DNA from: Bipolaris cookei
Taxonomy: Eukaryota > Ascomycota > Dothideomycetes > Pleosporales > Pleosporaceae
NCBI GenBank assembly: GCA_002286855.1
Contig: NRSV01000014.1
Span: 310,001 to 374,000, forward strand
Direction of reading: 5' to 3'
DNA: 64,000 nt
Made by a program: the position numbers and the translations under genes. The stretch's first letter is position 1. Every line of letters starts with the position of its first letter. A model generated the notes under the pieces. The model saw only the letters and a program-made list of their open reading frames with translations, searched no databases and was not told where the DNA came from. Positions 1 to 11,353 of this stretch are shown here, piece by piece.

Positions 1-1727
1 CAACAGTAGGCAAGCGCTCTCGACAGCGGTCTTGATGCTCTGTTCCTTTACGGCTAGAGGTTCCCACACGTTGTATGTGTGCATATCGACGACTTTGCCA
101 GCATCGCCGTCAATACCCCAAGAGCTTCCACCGTGTCTGCCATCTTCATAGCCCTCTGCATGCTTTGCACGCAGTTGTGTGAGTACTTTGATTGGGCTGT
201 TTCCGGAGTTCTGAATCAGCGTGCGGGGAATGACCTCCATGGCTTCAGCAACCGCCTTGTATGGCCACTGCGCGACACCCTCAACAAGCTTTGCTCTCCT
301 GTCCAGACCGACAGCAATAGCCATCTCGGTCGCACCACCACCTGGGCAGAGCTTGGGGTTCCATATCACGTTCCTGGTGACGCCCATGGCATCGTGTAGA
401 TTCCGTTCAATCTCATTGAGAATGTCTTTCGAAGGACCCCTAAGCATGATGGTGCAAGCCTTGGGGTTCTTGCACTTTGTGAGGAAGGTGAAGTATTCGT
501 CACCAATCTTGGAAATTTCGAACAGACCGCACTCAGTACCGATATCTGAGGCAGCAGCAGAAAAGACAGAATTGACAATTGTTGCACCAGTTGCACGAGC
601 AATACGGTTGTTGTCTGTCTTGCGAACGCGGCGGATAGCGGTGATGTTGGCTTTGACAAGGTAGTGCTGTGCAAGGTCTGGTCCAAGTTAGTAGGTAGTA
701 AATGGGAAGGTGCCTGCAAGATAACATACCACTGACGCCCTTCTCAGTGATGACGAGATCAGGCTTGAGAGCAATGATGGCATCGCACATGGCCTTAACC
801 TGCTCCTCCTCGATTTGCAGTATCCTGTTCCAGTCCTCCTCTTTGCTGACCTCAATGTTGGTCTGACTTTCACCCTTCTTGTACTCCAGTGTGCAGTCCA
901 ACAACAGGACGCGAGGATTTTCGATTCTCCGCCTCATCTTTGGGTGTGTGATGTCCTTGTTTACCATGACTCCATCCAATACCACACTGTCCTCAATCTC
1001 GCCGCCAGGAATCTTCTCAATACGAGCATAACGCTTGATGTCGACCTCCTTCTTGCCAGCACCGATATCAAGAGAGACGGTGCGGACGGCCTTAAGGGCA
1101 AGACTGCACATCAGCTTGGACCACCGCGAGACAAACTTTGTGCCGATTGACGAGTTGATGATCTTGTACATTTGCTCATCGTCGTCAGTGTCGACCTCGA
1201 CGGCAATTTCGTTGATGATCTCGAGGGCATCGGCGAGTGCCTTTTTGAATGCTTGGATAATCACGACGGGATGGATGTTGCGCTCGAGCTGTGGCAGAGC
1301 TTGTGCAAGGATCTCTCCGGCTGTTTGCTATCAGCTTTCTGCGTTGACATGGCCGCAATTCCTACGCACCCAATATGATGACAGTGGTTGTGCCGTCTCC
1401 CACCTCCTCATCTTGTGTCCTGCTGAGCTCGATCATGCTCTTGGCTGCGGGGTGTGCGACTTCGATCTCTCGGAGGATAGCATGGCCATCGTTGGTCAGG
1501 ACAATGCCACCCATGGGGTCGAGCAGCATTTTCAGCATGGCTTTGGGTCCGAGACATGACCGGATAATGTCTGCGACCGTCTTGGCTGCTGTGATGTTGG
1601 AAAGCTGGGCTTTGCGGCCGAACTGCCGCTCTCCACCTGGGGTCTGCGTGTCTGGTATTGTATTAGTGGGCTGTCAGGACTTCCAATGTTTTGGTAGCAT
1701 ACTCATAACCACCACTGGCGCCTGCAT
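1..1727 (-). CDS. CCT3: T-complex protein 1 subunit gamma (C-terminus off the window)
   Basis: Gamma subunit of the cytosolic CCT/TRiC chaperonin, which folds actin, tubulin and other proteins using ATP. Four exons: 1703-1727, 1370-1651, 730-1320 and 1-677, with GT-AG introns of 51, 49 and 52 bases whose phases all agree. The protein starts MQAPVVVMNTQTPGGERQ, the expected N-terminus of this subunit. The group II chaperonin motifs NDGHAIL (about residue 65), GDGTTTV (about 95) and GGGATEM (about 411) are all present. The window holds 525 residues. The family is about 540 long, so only some 15 C-terminal residues lie beyond position 1. The ATG at 1725-1727 gives the family start. The gene is divergent from the gene at 2500. 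Confidence 0.96.
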
Positions 1728-2499
1728 TTTGAAGAGATAGACTGGGAAGCAGTGTAGAGAAGAAGGAGGGGCTCGTTACTAGAGTTGCGTGGGGTATCTT
1801 GCGTCTGGTGCCTTGCAGCTCCTCCGCTAACTTTTGCTACCAAAAACCGCGTCGCAACCGCCACTATCCCGGCGCGGATTATCTGAGGCCGAACTCCAGC
1901 CACAGAACAGGGGCGCCACAGATGGCTGACTCAGCGAGACTGACTTCAGCTGAGCGCTGAGCCAGGAAGACCCGGCAAATTCCACCGGCAGCGAGTCGGG
2001 CCGGCCTTACACACAGCTCTTGGCGCCTGTCGGGTTCGCCAAACCTCGTCAGCTGGCCAATGCACGCCTGACCTGCCCTAGACGCTGCTAGCCGGACCAC
2101 TTTACGCTACATTCTGCCGCTCCTCACCGCATCGCCGCCAGCCTCTCACGGGACTTGCGCGCAGCTTACAAGACCGCTCTGGCGCCCTCCAGACCGTCCC
2201 TCCTCCATCTCACTTTCTCGCGCCAGCCCTTCCCACGCACCCTCACGCTGCTCCCTCGCCTTGACTCCTTCATACTTGAACCCCTTCCACCCTCCTCTTT
2301 TCTTCTTGCCATTCACACCCATCCTTCATCCCTCATCTCAATTGCGCCTCTCACTCTACCTCTCATCACCTACTCCATCGCCGTCGCTTCCAGTGACACC
2401 AAGGGACATCTTGTCGCGTGCTTATTTCCTGTCTAGTAGTTGCTTTGCACATCTTTGTATCCTTACATCTCTGTCGTTCTAATCTACTAAACATACAGC
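1728..2499. promoter_or_regulatory. Divergent promoter region between CCT3 and the gene at 2500
   Basis: A 772-base spacer between two genes read away from each other, so it must hold both promoters. From about 2180 to 2390 the plus strand is strongly pyrimidine rich (runs of CTC, TTC and CCT), as is common just upstream of fungal transcription starts. No open frame here looks like a gene. No specific factor site is claimed. Confidence 0.5.
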
Positions 2500-3432
2500 A
2501 TGGGTCTCAACTACTACGCCTCGTCGCCAACCGTGGTCCTGCCTCCCCAGCAGCCCCAGGGCTACTTCTCCCACCACCAGAATACCGCCGCATCACCAAT
2601 GGGTAATTTCCGCCCCAAATACCCTACTCCACCCTCGCTCAACTATCTAGCCGCCGTTTCTAATGCCACCGCTGGGCGCAAACGATCCATCGCCGACGTT
2701 GACGAGCCCGAGGAGAACCTACCCGTCGGATCCATCGTCACTCAAGCACCTGCGAAACCGAAGCCCGAGCCTGTGTATGGCCCAGGTATGACGCTTATCT
2801 ATCCTGGCGAGCCTGGCTATGCATTGGCTGCCGAGTCGCAATCGGGCACTTGGTACGAAGAGAAGATCGAAAAGGAAGAGAAGGCTGAAGCTGCTGCTCG
2901 GCCCATTGCTATATCGCGCAAGTCGGTACGGATGAGCCCGTCCGCCAATGTCGAAGTCCCATCCCTCAACGACATGGATGCTCAGAAGATTGAAGAGCTC
3001 ATTGATGACAATGGTACCACCATTAACAAGCTTATCTCGTCGCTCGGGGTGGGCTGGAAGAACGTTATGTCCAACCCAAACCTCCGCGACGCTGCACGCG
3101 CATACTCGCGTGTCATTGAACGCCATTTCGACTTTACCGATGTCCTCGTCATGCTCGAGAAGGAATCACTAAACGCGTATCTTGTTCGCGCGAAGCAACA
3201 CGGCGTCCAAGGCTACTGGCTGTTCTCGGACAGCTTGCAATGGTGCCAACTTGTCGGCTGGTCACTAGAGCGTACCGTCAGCAACCTCATGTTTGGTGCT
3301 ACTCCTCGCGTCGAGGGCGAACGCATCAACGCTCGTCAGCTCACTCCTTCTTCACCCGCATCAACACCCGCTGCACAGCCTGTTGTCGAGATTCCCTCGA
3401 CTAACGCAGACGTCGATGCAATGGAGATGTAA
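2500..3432 (+). CDS. Conserved-looking hypothetical protein, 310 residues
   Basis: I do not recognise the family. It is an intronless frame with strong C/G bias at third codon positions. Residues 1-60 are rich in Pro, Gln, Ser and Tyr and look disordered. A basic KRSIADVDEPEE patch follows. A segment near residues 93-110 contains GPGMTLIYPGEPGY. Residues 150-260 are more hydrophobic and helical-looking (SLGVGWKNVMSNPNLRDAA, then HFDFTDVLVMLEKESLNAYL) and are probably the folded core. The C-terminus is Ser/Thr/Pro/Ala rich. There is no signal peptide or membrane segment, so an intracellular, perhaps nuclear, protein is likely. The start is the ATG right after a long pyrimidine-rich leader. Function unknown. 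Confidence 0.85.
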   Translation: MGLNYYASSPTVVLPPQQPQGYFSHHQNTAASPMGNFRPKYPTPPSLNYLAAVSNATAGRKRSIADVDEPEENLPVGSIVTQAPAKPKPEPVYGPGMTLIYPGEPGYALAAESQSGTWYEEKIEKEEKAEAAARPIAISRKSVRMSPSANVEVPSLNDMDAQKIEELIDDNGTTINKLISSLGVGWKNVMSNPNLRDAARAYSRVIERHFDFTDVLVMLEKESLNAYLVRAKQHGVQGYWLFSDSLQWCQLVGWSLERTVSNLMFGATPRVEGERINARQLTPSSPASTPAAQPVVEIPSTNADVDAMEM

Positions 3433-4234
3433 CCCACACGTCTTCTCTTCCCTATCCCTTTCCTTTCCCATCTCATACTCGGCAACAAAAATTTCTTCGG
3501 TTTTCATCGTCGGTTGCATTGATCGACGATTGTTTCTGTATCGGGTTCTTTCTTCTACGGCAAATCGGCGTCTGGTGGTGGAAACGAATGGCTCACCGGA
3601 AGTGACTCCATTTGACATGTATGATATTATTATGCTCACATACGACTGCTTGATCGAATATTGCGATCGCGTCCTTTAGCACCGTGCCACTAAACTCCTC
3701 AGGCAAATACAACAATGAATCTATGATTGTTATTACAACTGTGTTCTTTTTGGGATGACTGCACTATGACTTGTGATACAATGATCCCACCCACACTTCT
3801 CAACAAGATAACATGACTTGCGTTGAAACGGCAACACCGACTTGGAGACGGAACGGACGGACATACTCTGCATCTCCCTGCATGCGCTCTGTAATCCCTC
3901 TCCCCGGCAACCAACCAACCAACCAAACAAAATTCCCTCCATCACCTGTGCAACCAATTCAAACACAGCACAGCACAGAATCCCTCCCGCCCCGTGCCCA
4001 CCCTTCCTTCTTACACCGGAGCTGCCGCAAACTCCGGGCACGCATCCTCCACAACGCGAACATAACACGCCTCACGTCTTCCCTTACGCGCCGCCGTCGT
4101 CTCTCCCTCGGAACCTCACACCCGAACCTACCTTTTACCTCCACGATTAGATAATCACCCCGACAACTAATTCCCCCAATTAACCCTTCTCAGCACATTT
4201 CCAATAAATCAGAAGCACAGACAACGTGCGTTTC
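3433..4234. other. Intergenic: 3' flank and possible promoter of a small gene
   Basis: No convincing long gene. The first 300 bases are AT-rich 3' flank of the upstream gene. From about 3880 to 4200 the plus strand becomes pyrimidine and A/C rich, with a short run of CCAA units near 3910 and CACAG units near 3965. This resembles a fungal 5' leader for the small frame at 4235. Frames within it are proline and threonine rich and look like by-products of that composition. Confidence 0.4.
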
Positions 4235-4378
4235 ATGTACCCATCCCTGCCTCTCACACCCCCCCTTCACTCTGCTGCTTTGAACCTGAAAGTCCGCAAG
4301 GCCAAGAGGAAGGCTTATCTGCAAGCGCAGGGGGCGCGCTCGCAACAGATTGAGCGGGGAAGGAAGGGCAAGGGCTAA
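4235..4378 (+). CDS. Possible small basic protein, 47 residues
   Basis: A short ATG-to-TAA frame, below the usual length cut-off. The last 30 residues, beginning NLKVRKAKRKAYLQAQGA and ending GRKGKG, are strongly basic with Gln and Ala, like the tail of an RNA- or ribosome-associated protein. This stretch has C/G-ending codons (CTG, GTC, CGC, AAG, GCC), unlike the surrounding non-coding DNA. It follows a leader-like pyrimidine-rich tract. A GTGCGT sequence nine bases before the ATG could instead be a splice donor, which would make the basic part the last exon of a slightly different gene. I do not recognise a family. Confidence 0.4.
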   Translation: MYPSLPLTPPLHSAALNLKVRKAKRKAYLQAQGARSQQIERGRKGKG

Positions 4379-5635
4379 ATTTGGGTTGCTAGTGTGTTTC
4401 GTGGTTGAGGATTAGGTTTGTGGGATCTTGACTGGATAGGGACAGATGGGCTGGGGGATTCGGATTGGGTGGAGGGAGGGCCCGTGATGGATTGGGGATA
4501 GTATCGAGGTAGGTCATGTGATCTGGAAGCGAAGGAAAGATAAGGATGGTTTGATTTGCTAGATGGATGGATGGCTCTGGTAGGCGAATATGAGGGAATG
4601 ACGGATGCAGGTAAGATGGTAATATGCCATGCCTTACTGCCATGTAGACGCATAAAAGTTCCTCAATGTAAGTACGTACGCGTGGCCATATCTCGGCATC
4701 ATTGTGCGAAGTCAAAAAAGCAAGTTCAGCAATATTACAAAGAAAGTAAAGATAATCGAGCTGATCAAACTTCCCCTGACCCGGATTCCACCAATGTTGT
4801 TGACGCTTCTATCACCATCTGCGGTCTTTTGATGCATACCTGCGATAAACTTCACATATTTAGCCAGCCAAACTCTCATTCCTTACTGCCCTCTTTTTGT
4901 TCAGAAACGAACTCGAATAAATGACGCAGCGGAAACGTTTGCGAAAGTTAAAAAGTGAGGCGGAGCAAGAAAATATTCAGGTCACGTGATCATGTGTGGT
5001 TACGTCAGTACTTATCTGACTTGCAGGACAAGTTCACATGAATGAAGCTACGGGGAGCTACTAGGTCTCACCGTACTTTCGATTTTTCTAACATCGTGCG
5101 CGTACCTTGCTACATTGGGAATTGAAGACGCTGTATCCCGGGTGCTATCTATTAAACTGATGAGTATATGCCAGAAACAGTCTGTACTTTAAAAAAAGAA
5201 ATAGCGCACAAGTGAACGTATCCGATAAGACAAGCAGACGTAGGAACCAATTTAAAAGAAAAGAGACGTATGTGTCTAGGATTAACGAAGTAGTAGGAAG
5301 AAAAAATGTTGTCTTGTAAAGAAACAGCAAAGGAAAAGATCTAAAATATATAAGTTAGTGGGGTGAAAGATGAAAGAAAACGCCTGGGAAATGCATATAG
5401 ACAAATTTTGACTCCAGTTATAGCCAATTGAAGCAATGCAAAAAATAGCGAGAGAACAAAAACATGATTCAAGCGATAGACAGGGAGCCACACCACGAAA
5501 AAAGAAATGCCCAATTAGCCAAATCCCCTCTATTACCCGGTGGGCCACAGTCTTCCAAGTTTTTTGTTTTAATTACTGCAAAAGGTCGTTAGTTCTCCGT
5601 CTTCAAACACAAACCGAGGCAAGGAAGGCAACTTA
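4379..5635. other. Intergenic, no gene seen
   Basis: About 1.26 kb, increasingly AT-rich toward 5635. It holds the 3' ends of the small frame at 4235 and of the phospholipase D gene. A perfect TCACGTGA palindrome sits at 4982-4989. Short frames on both strands are Ser/Pro or Phe/Leu rich and carry no recognisable domain. Confidence 0.5.
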
Positions 5636-8600
5636 CTAAATCTCCAACGGCGCAATCTGGTCGACATTATACAACCAACCTCCGCCCTTCTCCTCGCTCT
5701 CCAACCAATCGTATGGCCAGAGCACCAAATGACCCTGTACCAACTCAAGCACCCTCTTTGCGTCCTCCTTATCCAACATCATATCCGCATCAGCAGCGTG
5801 GAATGTCTTGTTGGAGCTCCTGGTCGTAGCACGACGGCGCGAACGCTTGGTGTTGGAGCGGTTGGGAAGATTGGAGTTTTGAGAGTGGTGAAAGGCAGGC
5901 TCATTAATGGTGACTTGACGACCCCGCTCGCGCATCGAGTGCGATATCTGAGGCGGGTTGTGCGTAGCAAAGTCGTACGAGCTATCGGGAATAGGCGGTG
6001 GAGCAGGGAAGGTGAACGTCTTTTCTGGTGGCGCGGGGTTCATTGGAGACACAACAGCGTCATCAGCAGGCTCTGACGCCAGCTTCTCATTCAATGTAGA
6101 TCCAGAAGCCGTGTCGGTATGAATTCCGCGGTTCGTCTGGGCGGATAGGTTTTGAGCCTGTGCTCCTTTCTCATGACCAGCAGCCCATTGCTCTACGCTG
6201 TGCTCAGTAGTCGAAGTTCCGTTGTCAGTGATTTTGCTATCAGAGTTGTTGGTCATCTTCTCAGTGAGCTTCTCGCCCAACGCCCCAACCTTGTTTCCAA
6301 CGTTGCCAGCGGTTGAGCTGAGCTTGCCAGTAACACCTGTACCAGGCGGTCCCGTAGCAGTGGGCGCGTCCTGCTGTTTATGTACCTGGCCCTTGTCACC
6401 GCCTTGCGCCTTGGCGAAACGTTCACCGAAATTAGTATATTCCTGGTACTCTTTCCATGTCCGAACTTCGTTATCGGGCATGCAGCGGAAGACTTGGCGG
6501 AACAGCTTGGTATTGTTCTCGGCAATCTGGTGCCAGGTGTCGAGGAAGAAGGAATCGCTGATAGGGTCGCGCATACAGTCCTCAGTAACAATTGGACGTC
6601 GCATCTCGGAGAGAATTGGGTTAAGAACTGAGGAGGAGCCTTGGCTCCAGGTGCGTTGCAGGGCAGGTGGGCCACCAATGTCCGTATCATCCAAAACAGG
6701 CAATGCAGGCAACTGGCTGAGTTGCGTAAGACCAAGCTTCTGCGTGTCCATACGTGGGATCTTGGGAGGCGGGAGACCAGCATATCCAGTTCCTTCAGTT
6801 AGTGCACTGATTGCGCTGGTCCTAGTGCCCGTGGTACCGCTGCGCTTTCGGGTCCTGAGGGTGGCGCTCTTCTTTGGTGTAGCCGCCAGACCTTCGGCTG
6901 CGATGTCTGTCACAAGTTTTTCGTGACCATGCTCATCGATGTACGAATCCCGACCTTGGGCAATTGTGGGTCGTAGGTGTTCTACCTCGAGCATATGGTC
7001 AATACCCTCGCCCCGCACGTCCTTTGCGTGCGCTGTGTTGTTCTGGACGCGAACATCGGTTGATGGCTTCTTGGTACTCTGCAAGTGCGGATTCTGGTCT
7101 TGTGCCCAATCAAAGTCGTGGTTGAAGCTGTGTAGTTTTTCGGCCTTTTCGATGAGCTCATCTTGCATTCTGTAGTTATTCTCCTCCAGCTTTTGCTCAG
7201 TGGTGCGCTGGGCTGTAGGCGAACCGGGCCCGGACGACTCAGTATGGAAACCGACACTATCAGCATCAGACATTTGACTGGCCATTTCTTCCTCGGAAAT
7301 GCAGTCCACGTCGATACCCAGATGCTCCCGCTGAAGACGCATGCGAAGTGTGTGGGGAAACTTGCCGACCTTGTATGGCTTGCCACCCATATAAGAATCC
7401 AGTACTTCAGTGTCGCGAATGATGGCTGCAATCTCGGAGTCTCGTGATCCCAACATGGAGCGCTCATTGATGTTTGCAGATCCAATGATGGCAACTCGGT
7501 CATCGACAATCATAATCTTCGCGTGGATGTAAAGCTGCTCTGTGACGAGCATCTTGTTCGGGCCGATTTCGCCCCACGATCGCAAGGCGTAGAACTGGAT
7601 ATAGTCTTCGGGCTCAATACCCGCAGCTCTCAGGCGACCGAAGATGGAGCCTTCGCCACGGCAGATGCTGTGATACTGGCAAGTCATAATGAGACGGACA
7701 CTGCTACCTTCCTGCTCGTCGACGGTGTTTTGGTATCCAGGCATTAGGGGAAGCATGATGCATGCTCTCCAGTCTTCGTCGTTTGCATGAGCGCGCTTGA
7801 TACGGTCGACAATGGCATCGTTGATCTTGTTTTCAATCTTTGTGCCTAGCACCTCACTGCTACTGATGTAGAACTGGTTTTCAATGTAGACAAAATGTTC
7901 CGAGGTGGAAATCATCTGCACGTATGCGTTCATGATGCTGTGCTCGACCTTGTTAGGAGTACCCAGTGACCAAGCACATGCAGAACGAAGGATCTGCACT
8001 TCACACGTTCCGTCGAGTCCAAGAGCCTCGATATCAGCTGGATTGAAGTCGGGGGGTGGTAACAGGAAGGGCGTTGGCCTCGAGGGCTTACGTTGTCGTA
8101 GCAGATAGTTCCATCGCTGAACAAAGTGGCGGGTCAAGTCACGAGCTGGCTGACCGACAATCTGCATACCAACATCGTGCCATGGCATCCTAGGGACCTT
8201 TGAGCGATCGTACATTTCCTCATATGGTTTGTCGAGCGCGAAGAAATCCTGAACTCGAGGGTTGGAATAGTCCTTGCCCGGCCATAATTGACAGTGGTCC
8301 GCATCCTTGGGTGTGTCGTCAAGCTCAAAGCCTGTGGGCTTGTCATCTACGACAACGTGCTGGGGCGTATCCCAACGACCAAAACACAAATCAACTCCTC
8401 CACAAAAGGCAACGGTATGGTCGATAACACAGATTTTCTCGTGGTGAGACCAGAAAAAGGTATTTTGGCGGATCTGGTTTGGCGAACGCTGAACAAAGAT
8501 GTTGGGATGCAAGTCGAGCAGAGAGAACTTGGAGTACTCGGAGTCGATGGGGATGGCGGCACCGATGTTGCGGTACATGATGACGAAAATCTTGACACCT

Positions 8601-11353
8601 TCCTGCGCTTTCCGCTGCAACAGCCTATCAAGTCTCCACTTTTGACTGATGGCGGCTGGACGACGTAGGTAGAGCTCAGGGCTCAACCACCAATCGTGAA
8701 TATAGATGACATCCCGGGCCATGCTGATGGCGCGTGAAACATTCCACATGTAGTCGCGACCATCGACTAGCCATTGTGCGTAAATCTTCTTACGCACTGG
8801 GGCAAAACTGTCGAATCGTTGGCGTTGTGACCACACAGTATTCTGCGACATGAAGCTGATGGACTCTTCAAACTGCTGGAGCATTCTATCGTTTCTGGCC
8901 AGCAGTTTCATCTTGCGCTCCGCATTGACAAGCTTCAATTGATGGTGGCCTGTTGCGGATGCCTTTGCTTCGCTCGCAATATCCCTGGCCTTCTTGTCTC
9001 GTATCCTGCCGCTCTTGGATTCCAGGTTGAAGTCTGCATCCACGAGAAAAACATCGTAAACATTCATCTCTTCAGGAGAGTCTACGCAGACCACGTAGCT
9101 GTGTCTCACTAGAAACCATTTTGGCCAATGGCGGTTGATCATGGAGACCTTGGTCCAGCCTTTCCTGTTGTCGACACCCTTTGAGGATTTAATCATTAGA
9201 AAGCCTTCCTTTCCATGGTAACCGCCTTCAGCAGCTAGTCGGACACCGAGGGCAGAGAGTTCAAGGAACTTGCACAGCCGATTGCTGTCAGGGCGGAAGA
9301 TGAGATAGGTCATCAGTCCACGCAAGTATTGTTCGAGTTTCTTCCGCTGTCGCTCGTGATGGTTCTGTTTCGCTTGCGCTGGTTGACCGACAGCTCCTAC
9401 AAAGCTACCTTGTCTGACTACTAGTGCACCGATGGCGCCCTGAGCTTGACTGCCGCTGACGCTGGATTGTCTGCGGCCCAAGAAAGACGACTTGCCTCGT
9501 TTCTTGGAAGGCCGCTCAGTAGCGCTGGCATCGCCGTCAGGCCCACTGGCGGCACCTCCTATGGCATTATCTTCCTCTTCCTCCTCGCCTTCGTCGTCGA
9601 GAATACCGTAACCTCGGAGGCCTCGGAGATAAGGCAATACACTCCTGGGGAAGCGAGGAAGTTTTGTTCTGGGATCTTCTTTCTCTTCCTCCTCTTCCTC
9701 GCCGTCTTTGGTCGTCTTGTCCTTGATCTCACGGGCGCGGTTTGCAGGCCGATTTCTGAAAGCGTCCTGCTTCTCTTGGACCTTGAACTTGAGATGCAAA
9801 TTGGCAAAGTCGGCGACGCTCCTGTAAACGACCCACTTCATACGGGTCAGACCACTGCCATATTCGAGCTCTATGCGCAAAGCAGTGTGGCGGTCGCCCT
9901 CCTTCTTTCCAGGGCGGTCCGTGTCGGTAATGGTAACCTTGAGCTGTTCAAGGAGGACAGGGATACGCTTGTGACCGTGCTCATCACGCTGGAACATACT
10001 GGCCAGGAAGAGGGCGGCCGGGGCACCAGCAAGCAGCTCGGCCATGAGTTCGGCCGACTTTGCATGGTCAATCTGGCGCTCTACCTTTTGTCTGTTGCCT
10101 AACAGCTTCAGACTGTTCTTGATTGACTTCCATTTCTGGGCGCTCAGACTCGAGGTGCGCTCACTACGCATCCTCCATGGCGAAGGTTGTGTGTCGCCAT
10201 GAGCATTGCGGAAGTTTGTCAGACTTCGCAGGTGTGTTGGCCGGTTATGGTGGCCTTCTTCCTCGTTGTTGGGATCATGTTTCCGCAGGCCGCCATACGA
10301 AAGCCCTCTAGCACTGTGTAGCCCGCGTGACCAAGCACTCTCCTTTGCTATGCGTGATCGACCCTCATCCTCGGAATAACCCTGACGCTCATTCTCGGGT
10401 ATGTCATCCATTGTAGATCGGCGCAGAAAGCCCGGGCGGGTAGAGGTAGGCGTCATAGTGGGCGAGTCTCGGGAGAAAAAGAAGCCACCACCACTCATCT
10501 GCTTTGGTGTTGTAGGAGCGGTTTGTGCACCTTCAGCTTCGCCATCAAACCAACGTCGGCTGCTCTTTCTGCGCTTCTGTCTCGGTCTGCTTCTCGAGGC
10601 ACCCTCGCCGGCACTGGATTCGCCATCGGCATCAGCCTCACTGTCGTGTCCCTCAAACCGCAGTTCGTCGAGTTCGGATGTGGGTGACAGCGGGCCATAG
10701 GGTGAGCCGTCATGGCCGCCAGACGATCCGGCTCCCAAAGCACTTAGGCTCCGGCCATGTCCCTGAATTGGCGATGCTAGTGCCCTCAGCTTGCCCATCA
10801 ATGAAGATGCCTGTGTGCTTCGCTCCCTGGCCCTGACATCACCGTCGTCAACCTCCCACGACTGTTGGCGCGAATTCGCTTGTGACGGATCGGACCCAAG
10901 TTGTGCGGAGCGTGCGAATTGGACACTCTTTCGTTCTCGGGGTGCGTCGGAGAGCTCGCCCTCGGTAGGGTGTCGTGACATGGGCGCAAATGGCGGGTAG
11001 TAGGAGCTGTTGGATGCATTCGACATGTGTGACGAGGGCTTGGGGGCTCGAAAGGGAGGCTCAGCGTATTCGGGGGCAACGCTGCCGCCATTTGCATTGG
11101 CTAGCGCATTGAAAGGAAACTCTGTAGGTTCTTTGGACGATAGGGGCGAGCCGGTAGGTGCGGAGCGCATGATCCTGGGGGCGGTGTCTGAGGGCGAGGG
11201 ATTGTGTAGGTCTTGTGTCTCATTCCTGGGCTGCTGCATACCAGGCGGTGACAGCATTCGACCAGTCTCCTCTGTGCTCCTTGGGCCAGATGGCAACGTC
11301 GACCGCGGGCTCTGGGCCATAGGCGAGGCGTCCGAGGTGTGTGAGCCAGGCAT
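5636..11353 (-). CDS. SPO14: Phospholipase D, PLD1/SPO14 type
   Basis: Hydrolyses phosphatidylcholine to phosphatidic acid and choline at membranes, with roles in vesicle traffic and sporulation in relatives. Intronless, 1905 residues. Residues 1-440 are a disordered Ser/Pro-rich extension. A PX-like region starts near 470, interrupted by acidic inserts, and continues to about 690. A PH-like domain spans about 710-830. Two HKD catalytic motifs follow: HHEKICVID (about 966-975) and IHAKIMIVDDR (about 1275-1285), each followed by the usual Gly-Ser/Gly-Gly segment. The C-terminal 500 residues are mostly low complexity, with a conserved-looking final 60. The ATG at 11351-11353 opens the frame. 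The protein is longer than yeast Spo14 (about 1680), mainly from disordered ends. Confidence 0.95.
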   Translation of the reverse strand: MPGSHTSDASPMAQSPRSTLPSGPRSTEETGRMLSPPGMQQPRNETQDLHNPSPSDTAPRIMRSAPTGSPLSSKEPTEFPFNALANANGGSVAPEYAEPPFRAPKPSSHMSNASNSSYYPPFAPMSRHPTEGELSDAPRERKSVQFARSAQLGSDPSQANSRQQSWEVDDGDVRARERSTQASSLMGKLRALASPIQGHGRSLSALGAGSSGGHDGSPYGPLSPTSELDELRFEGHDSEADADGESSAGEGASRSRPRQKRRKSSRRWFDGEAEGAQTAPTTPKQMSGGGFFFSRDSPTMTPTSTRPGFLRRSTMDDIPENERQGYSEDEGRSRIAKESAWSRGLHSARGLSYGGLRKHDPNNEEEGHHNRPTHLRSLTNFRNAHGDTQPSPWRMRSERTSSLSAQKWKSIKNSLKLLGNRQKVERQIDHAKSAELMAELLAGAPAALFLASMFQRDEHGHKRIPVLLEQLKVTITDTDRPGKKEGDRHTALRIELEYGSGLTRMKWVVYRSVADFANLHLKFKVQEKQDAFRNRPANRAREIKDKTTKDGEEEEEEKEDPRTKLPRFPRSVLPYLRGLRGYGILDDEGEEEEEDNAIGGAASGPDGDASATERPSKKRGKSSFLGRRQSSVSGSQAQGAIGALVVRQGSFVGAVGQPAQAKQNHHERQRKKLEQYLRGLMTYLIFRPDSNRLCKFLELSALGVRLAAEGGYHGKEGFLMIKSSKGVDNRKGWTKVSMINRHWPKWFLVRHSYVVCVDSPEEMNVYDVFLVDADFNLESKSGRIRDKKARDIASEAKASATGHHQLKLVNAERKMKLLARNDRMLQQFEESISFMSQNTVWSQRQRFDSFAPVRKKIYAQWLVDGRDYMWNVSRAISMARDVIYIHDWWLSPELYLRRPAAISQKWRLDRLLQRKAQEGVKIFVIMYRNIGAAIPIDSEYSKFSLLDLHPNIFVQRSPNQIRQNTFFWSHHEKICVIDHTVAFCGGVDLCFGRWDTPQHVVVDDKPTGFELDDTPKDADHCQLWPGKDYSNPRVQDFFALDKPYEEMYDRSKVPRMPWHDVGMQIVGQPARDLTRHFVQRWNYLLRQRKPSRPTPFLLPPPDFNPADIEALGLDGTCEVQILRSACAWSLGTPNKVEHSIMNAYVQMISTSEHFVYIENQFYISSSEVLGTKIENKINDAIVDRIKRAHANDEDWRACIMLPLMPGYQNTVDEQEGSSVRLIMTCQYHSICRGEGSIFGRLRAAGIEPEDYIQFYALRSWGEIGPNKMLVTEQLYIHAKIMIVDDRVAIIGSANINERSMLGSRDSEIAAIIRDTEVLDSYMGGKPYKVGKFPHTLRMRLQREHLGIDVDCISEEEMASQMSDADSVGFHTESSGPGSPTAQRTTEQKLEENNYRMQDELIEKAEKLHSFNHDFDWAQDQNPHLQSTKKPSTDVRVQNNTAHAKDVRGEGIDHMLEVEHLRPTIAQGRDSYIDEHGHEKLVTDIAAEGLAATPKKSATLRTRKRSGTTGTRTSAISALTEGTGYAGLPPPKIPRMDTQKLGLTQLSQLPALPVLDDTDIGGPPALQRTWSQGSSSVLNPILSEMRRPIVTEDCMRDPISDSFFLDTWHQIAENNTKLFRQVFRCMPDNEVRTWKEYQEYTNFGERFAKAQGGDKGQVHKQQDAPTATGPPGTGVTGKLSSTAGNVGNKVGALGEKLTEKMTNNSDSKITDNGTSTTEHSVEQWAAGHEKGAQAQNLSAQTNRGIHTDTASGSTLNEKLASEPADDAVVSPMNPAPPEKTFTFPAPPPIPDSSYDFATHNPPQISHSMRERGRQVTINEPAFHHSQNSNLPNRSNTKRSRRRATTRSSNKTFHAADADMMLDKEDAKRVLELVQGHLVLWPYDWLESEEKGGGWLYNVDQIAPLEI

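Noticed and set aside
3813..4154. 113-residue plus-strand frame rich in Pro, Thr, Asn and Arg
   Set aside because: Composition follows the C/A-rich leader-like DNA. No domain, and two overlapping frames look equally good.
9446..10102. 218-residue frame on the plus strand
   Set aside because: Antisense shadow of the phospholipase D PX region; the minus-strand frame has clear family motifs.
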